Shown here piece by piece: positions 7,328-9,215 of a stretch of 9,215 bases of DNA (position 1 is the stretch's first letter; each line of letters begins with the position of its first letter). The DNA lies in the NCBI GenBank assembly GCA_003246505.1, contig QKAI01000443.1, positions 1-9,215 on the forward strand, in the 5' to 3' direction. The notes beneath the pieces are model-generated. The model did not search any database. It was given only the letters and a program-made list of their open reading frames with translations, and was not told the origin of the DNA. This stretch comes from Spirochaetaceae bacterium. Lineage in GTDB: Bacteria > Spirochaetota > Spirochaetia > DSM-2461. The position numbers and the translations under genes were made by a program.

Positions 7328-7335
7328 GTTATAAC
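7328..7335. repeat. GTTATAAC palindrome, copy 1
   Basis: This perfect 8-bp palindrome is extended here to AGTTATAACT. An identical octamer lies at 7375-7382, 47 bases away, in the same divergent intergenic region. It may be a regulator half-site pair or coincident -10-like sequence. A TATATT hexamer on the minus strand (7337-7342) nearby could serve the aldo/keto reductase. Confidence 0.35.
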
Positions 7336-7373
7336 TAATATACTAAATATATCCCCCGGTCAGGAGGAAAACC

Positions 7374-7382
7374 TGTTATAAC
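7374..7382 (+). promoter_or_regulatory. Candidate extended -10 promoter for the kinase-like gene (GTTATAAC copy 2)
   Basis: TGTTATAAC fits an extended -10 element (TG, one base, then TATAAC, five of six consensus positions). It would start transcription near 7390 and give a leader of about 40 bases before ATG 7431. No -35 hexamer is obvious, which extended -10 promoters tolerate. The element contains the second GTTATAAC palindrome and overlaps a small nested inverted repeat (CGGT/CAGG with CCTG/ACCG, 7357-7384), so regulation at this spot is possible. Confidence 0.4.
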
Positions 7383-7430
7383 CGTAGTTTCCCTTGCCCC
7401 TGGACGAAGAGCCCCCTATCATGGGAGTTC

Positions 7431-8279
7431 ATGGAGAAGATCATCAAAACGATCGACGGGATTCCCCTGGAGCTCAAAGGGGACTTCGACTTTGGCTGGC
7501 TTTGCGAATTCGGCCGGGTCTTTCGGGTTTTCGATCAGCAGGATTCGGGGAATATCGGCTTCGGCCTGGAAAAGGGGGGACGTCGGTTTTTTCTCAAATT
7601 CGCCGGTGCCCCCGCGGCCTGTTACGAAGGGGACCCGGAGGAGGCGGTGCTGAGAATCCGGGAATCCGCCCGGGTCTATGAGGACCTGAAGCATCCCGTT
7701 CTCTCCAGCATGATAGGACAGGGGGACCGGGCGGGCGGCTCCTACACCCTCTTCTCCTGGGAGGAGGGGGAGTGCCTCCACGCCCACTGGGACTTTGACA
7801 GATACCCCAAATATACCCATCCCGCCTCGCCCAATTACCGGTTCGCCCGGCTCTGTCTGGATCGGAAGCTCGCCTGTCTTGACCGGCTCTTCCTGTTTCA
7901 CGATCATGTCGCCCGCCGGGGCTATGTGGCCGTCGATTTTTACGACGGCAGCATCCTCTACGATTTCGACACCCACAGGACGGTGGTCTGCGATATCGAT
8001 TTCTACCGCCGGGGCCCCATTGTCAACCGGTGGGGCCGTATGTGGGGATCCTCCCGGTTCATGTCCCCGGAGGAGTTCCGGGAGGGGGCCCTGATAGACG
8101 GGGTGACCAATGTCTTTACCATGGGGGCGACCGCCCTGGCCCTTCTGGGTGAAGAGGGTTGCCCCGGGGAGCTATACCCCGTGGCCGCCCGGGCGGTAAG
8201 CCCGGACCGGGGGGACCGTTATCCATCGGTGGGGGAATTCTATGGGGCATGGAAAAGGGCCGCCTCCCCCTACTGTTGA
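7431..8279 (+). CDS. Atypical serine/threonine protein kinase-fold protein
   Basis: This 282-residue soluble protein resembles small bacterial proteins annotated as serine/threonine protein kinases. Visible counterparts of kinase motifs are: a strand-3 lysine in FFLKFAG (Lys56); helix-C glutamate candidates in RESARVYEDLKHP (Glu78 or Glu84); a catalytic-loop equivalent GYVAVDFYDGSILYDF with Asp169; a metal-binding-loop equivalent CDIDFY with Asp190 (DFY instead of DFG); and an activation-segment end SSRFMSPEEF (residues 208-216). Relative to HRDLKPENILL, the catalytic Lys position is Tyr171 and the Asn position is Ser174. No transmembrane segment, PASTA repeat or other domain is attached. The phosphoacceptor could be a protein or a small molecule, since this fold overlaps with antibiotic and sugar kinases. 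GGGAG lies just upstream of the ATG at short spacing. The isomerase follows after 50 bases. Confidence 0.75.
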   Translation: MEKIIKTIDGIPLELKGDFDFGWLCEFGRVFRVFDQQDSGNIGFGLEKGGRRFFLKFAGAPAACYEGDPEEAVLRIRESARVYEDLKHPVLSSMIGQGDRAGGSYTLFSWEEGECLHAHWDFDRYPKYTHPASPNYRFARLCLDRKLACLDRLFLFHDHVARRGYVAVDFYDGSILYDFDTHRTVVCDIDFYRRGPIVNRWGRMWGSSRFMSPEEFREGALIDGVTNVFTMGATALALLGEEGCPGELYPVAARAVSPDRGDRYPSVGEFYGAWKRAASPYC

Positions 8280-8280
8280 T

Positions 8281-8305
8281 TATTATGGCCTTTGTTCCCA
8301 TAATA
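8281..8305. repeat. Perfect 8-bp inverted repeat between kinase-like and isomerase genes
   Basis: TATTATGG (8281-8288) and CCATAATA (8298-8305) are exact reverse complements around a nine-base spacer. The repeat starts one base after the kinase-like stop codon and ends eight bases before the isomerase ribosome-binding site (8313-8321). Without a T-run it is not a typical terminator. It could be an operator for an internal promoter or an mRNA hairpin that adjusts expression between the two genes. Confidence 0.45.
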
Positions 8306-8329
8306 GCGGGAGAAAAGGGGGATAGTTGC

Positions 8330-9181
8330 ATGCACAAAATTAACTGGGGCATCAGGGCCCATGACCTGGGGCCGGCGGAGCTGCACGAAATGGCCCGGAG
8401 GATTGAGGAGAAGGGTTTCTCCCACGTTCACCTGGCCCTCTACAAGGCCTTTACCGGCCTGGATGCCGGTCTGGGGAAGATGAGCCCCGGCATGGGGCAG
8501 ATTGTCAGCCGGGCCCTGGCCGCCCGGGGGGTCAAGGTTTCCATCCTGGGCTGTTACATCAACCCGGTCCATCCCGACGAGGCGGTCCGGAAGGCCCAGG
8601 TGGCCCATTTTATCGAGCACCTGAGGGTGGTGCGGGAGTTCGGCTGCTGCCTGGTGGGCACCGAGACCGGTTCCCCCACCCCGGACAACAGCCCCTGCGA
8701 GGGCATCTATTCGGAGGAGACCTTCCAGGTCTTCATGGAGAGCCTGCGGACCATGGTGGGCGCGGCGGAAAAACTGGGCGCCCTGGTCGCCATAGAGGGG
8801 GTGGCCGACAGCCATACCATCCACTCCCATGAGAGGATGAAGCGGGTCCTGGACATGATTCCCTCCCCCAACCTGGGCATAATTTACGATCCGGTGAATT
8901 TCCTGCCCGCCGCCCGCGCTTCCGAGAGCGACGATCTGATGCGGGAGGCCTTTGAACTCTTCGCGCCCCGCATGCTGGCCATACACGCCAAGGACTACCG
9001 CATGGAGGGGGGGCATAAGAACGGGAATCTGCGCGCCGGCCGGGGGCAGTTCAATTTTCCCCTCCTGGTGGAACTGATAAGCAAGCACAAGCCCATGATC
9101 CAGGTGACCCTGGAGAACAACCCCCCCGAGACGATTGATGAGACGATCCGTTTTCTGGACAGCATCAGCGGGAGGTACTAG
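8330..9181 (+). CDS. Sugar phosphate isomerase/epimerase (xylose isomerase-like TIM barrel)
   Basis: This 283-residue cytoplasmic protein has the AP-endonuclease-2/xylose-isomerase-like TIM barrel and the typical family length. Likely divalent metal ligands are Glu156 (VAIEGV), Asp187 (IIYDPVN), His219 (IHAKDY) and Glu262 (VTLENNPP). SHTIHSHERM (161-170) supplies histidines near the site. Members isomerise or epimerise keto sugars, inositol derivatives or hydroxypyruvate-like compounds, and the exact substrate cannot be read here. ATG 8330 is chosen because AAAAGGGGG (8313-8321) precedes it and the protein then begins with INWGIRAHDL, a normal first barrel strand. Upstream in-frame starts overlap the kinase-like gene. 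The next gene starts two bases after the stop, so the two are surely co-transcribed. Confidence 0.88.
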   Translation: MHKINWGIRAHDLGPAELHEMARRIEEKGFSHVHLALYKAFTGLDAGLGKMSPGMGQIVSRALAARGVKVSILGCYINPVHPDEAVRKAQVAHFIEHLRVVREFGCCLVGTETGSPTPDNSPCEGIYSEETFQVFMESLRTMVGAAEKLGALVAIEGVADSHTIHSHERMKRVLDMIPSPNLGIIYDPVNFLPAARASESDDLMREAFELFAPRMLAIHAKDYRMEGGHKNGNLRAGRGQFNFPLLVELISKHKPMIQVTLENNPPETIDETIRFLDSISGRY

Positions 9182-9183
9182 GA

Positions 9184-9215
9184 ATGGAAAAAAATGAAAT
9201 TTTCGACATGGTGGA
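9184..9215 (+). CDS. Start of a further gene in the same operon (3' end outside window)
   Basis: ATG 9184 opens a frame that stays open to the window end and begins MEKNEIFDMV. GGGAGG at 9170-9175, inside the end of the isomerase gene, is well placed as its ribosome-binding site. The two-base gap after the isomerase stop implies translational coupling. Ten codons are too few to identify a family. Confidence 0.7.
   Translation, partial: MEKNEIFDMV

Noticed and set aside
8249..8329. Upstream in-frame ATG giving the isomerase a hydrophobic, signal-peptide-like N-terminus ending in Cys
   Set aside because: It overlaps the end of the kinase-like gene, includes the 8281-8305 inverted repeat and has no good ribosome-binding site. 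ATG 8330 has one and starts at the normal first barrel strand.
8270..9088. 272-codon minus-strand frame opposite the isomerase
   Set aside because: Composition-driven shadow. The isomerase metal ligands are on the plus strand.

Overview
This looks like chromosomal DNA from a free-living bacterium with a large signalling repertoire. The hybrid histidine kinase, the membrane-anchored AraC/YesN-type regulator and the small-molecule enzyme cluster fit a free-living spirochete (Spirochaetales), or less likely a Paenibacillus-like Firmicute. That placement is inference from gene families, not a marker. No rRNA, tRNA, CRISPR array, insertion sequence or phage gene is visible. Base composition is uneven: the histidine kinase and the 4418-4680 gap are clearly more AT-rich than the rest.

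Layout. (1) 1-2477 (+): C-terminal part of a membrane-bound hybrid histidine kinase, entered mid-gene, with order TM, PAS, HisKA, HATPase, degenerate receiver, active receiver, Hpt. (2) 2504-4417 (-): convergent to it, a seven-helix membrane protein with a YesN-like central region and a C-terminal AraC DNA-binding domain. (3) 4418-4682: divergent intergenic region holding candidate promoter elements and the remnant of a GNAT acetyltransferase gene that reads in frame into the next gene. (4) 4683-6332 (+): a small cupin and a fold-type III PLP decarboxylase homologue related to LysA but lacking two signature residues. (5) 6357-7301 (-): an aldo/keto reductase, convergent with the decarboxylase across a GC-rich hairpin. 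(6) 7302-7430: divergent promoter region with two identical GTTATAAC palindromes. (7) 7431-9215 (+): an atypical protein-kinase-fold protein, a xylose-isomerase-like TIM-barrel sugar phosphate isomerase/epimerase, and the first codons of a further gene two bases after it.

How it may fit together. The regulator at 2504-4417 is divergent from the cupin/decarboxylase pair, the usual arrangement for local control. The cupin, PLP enzyme, aldo/keto reductase, kinase-like protein and TIM-barrel isomerase look like an accessory small-molecule pathway (amino-acid-, amine- or sugar-derived). No gene here names the substrate. The best leads for something undescribed are the LysA-like protein with an altered active site, the kinase-like protein with non-canonical catalytic residues, and their proximity to a cupin without metal ligands.
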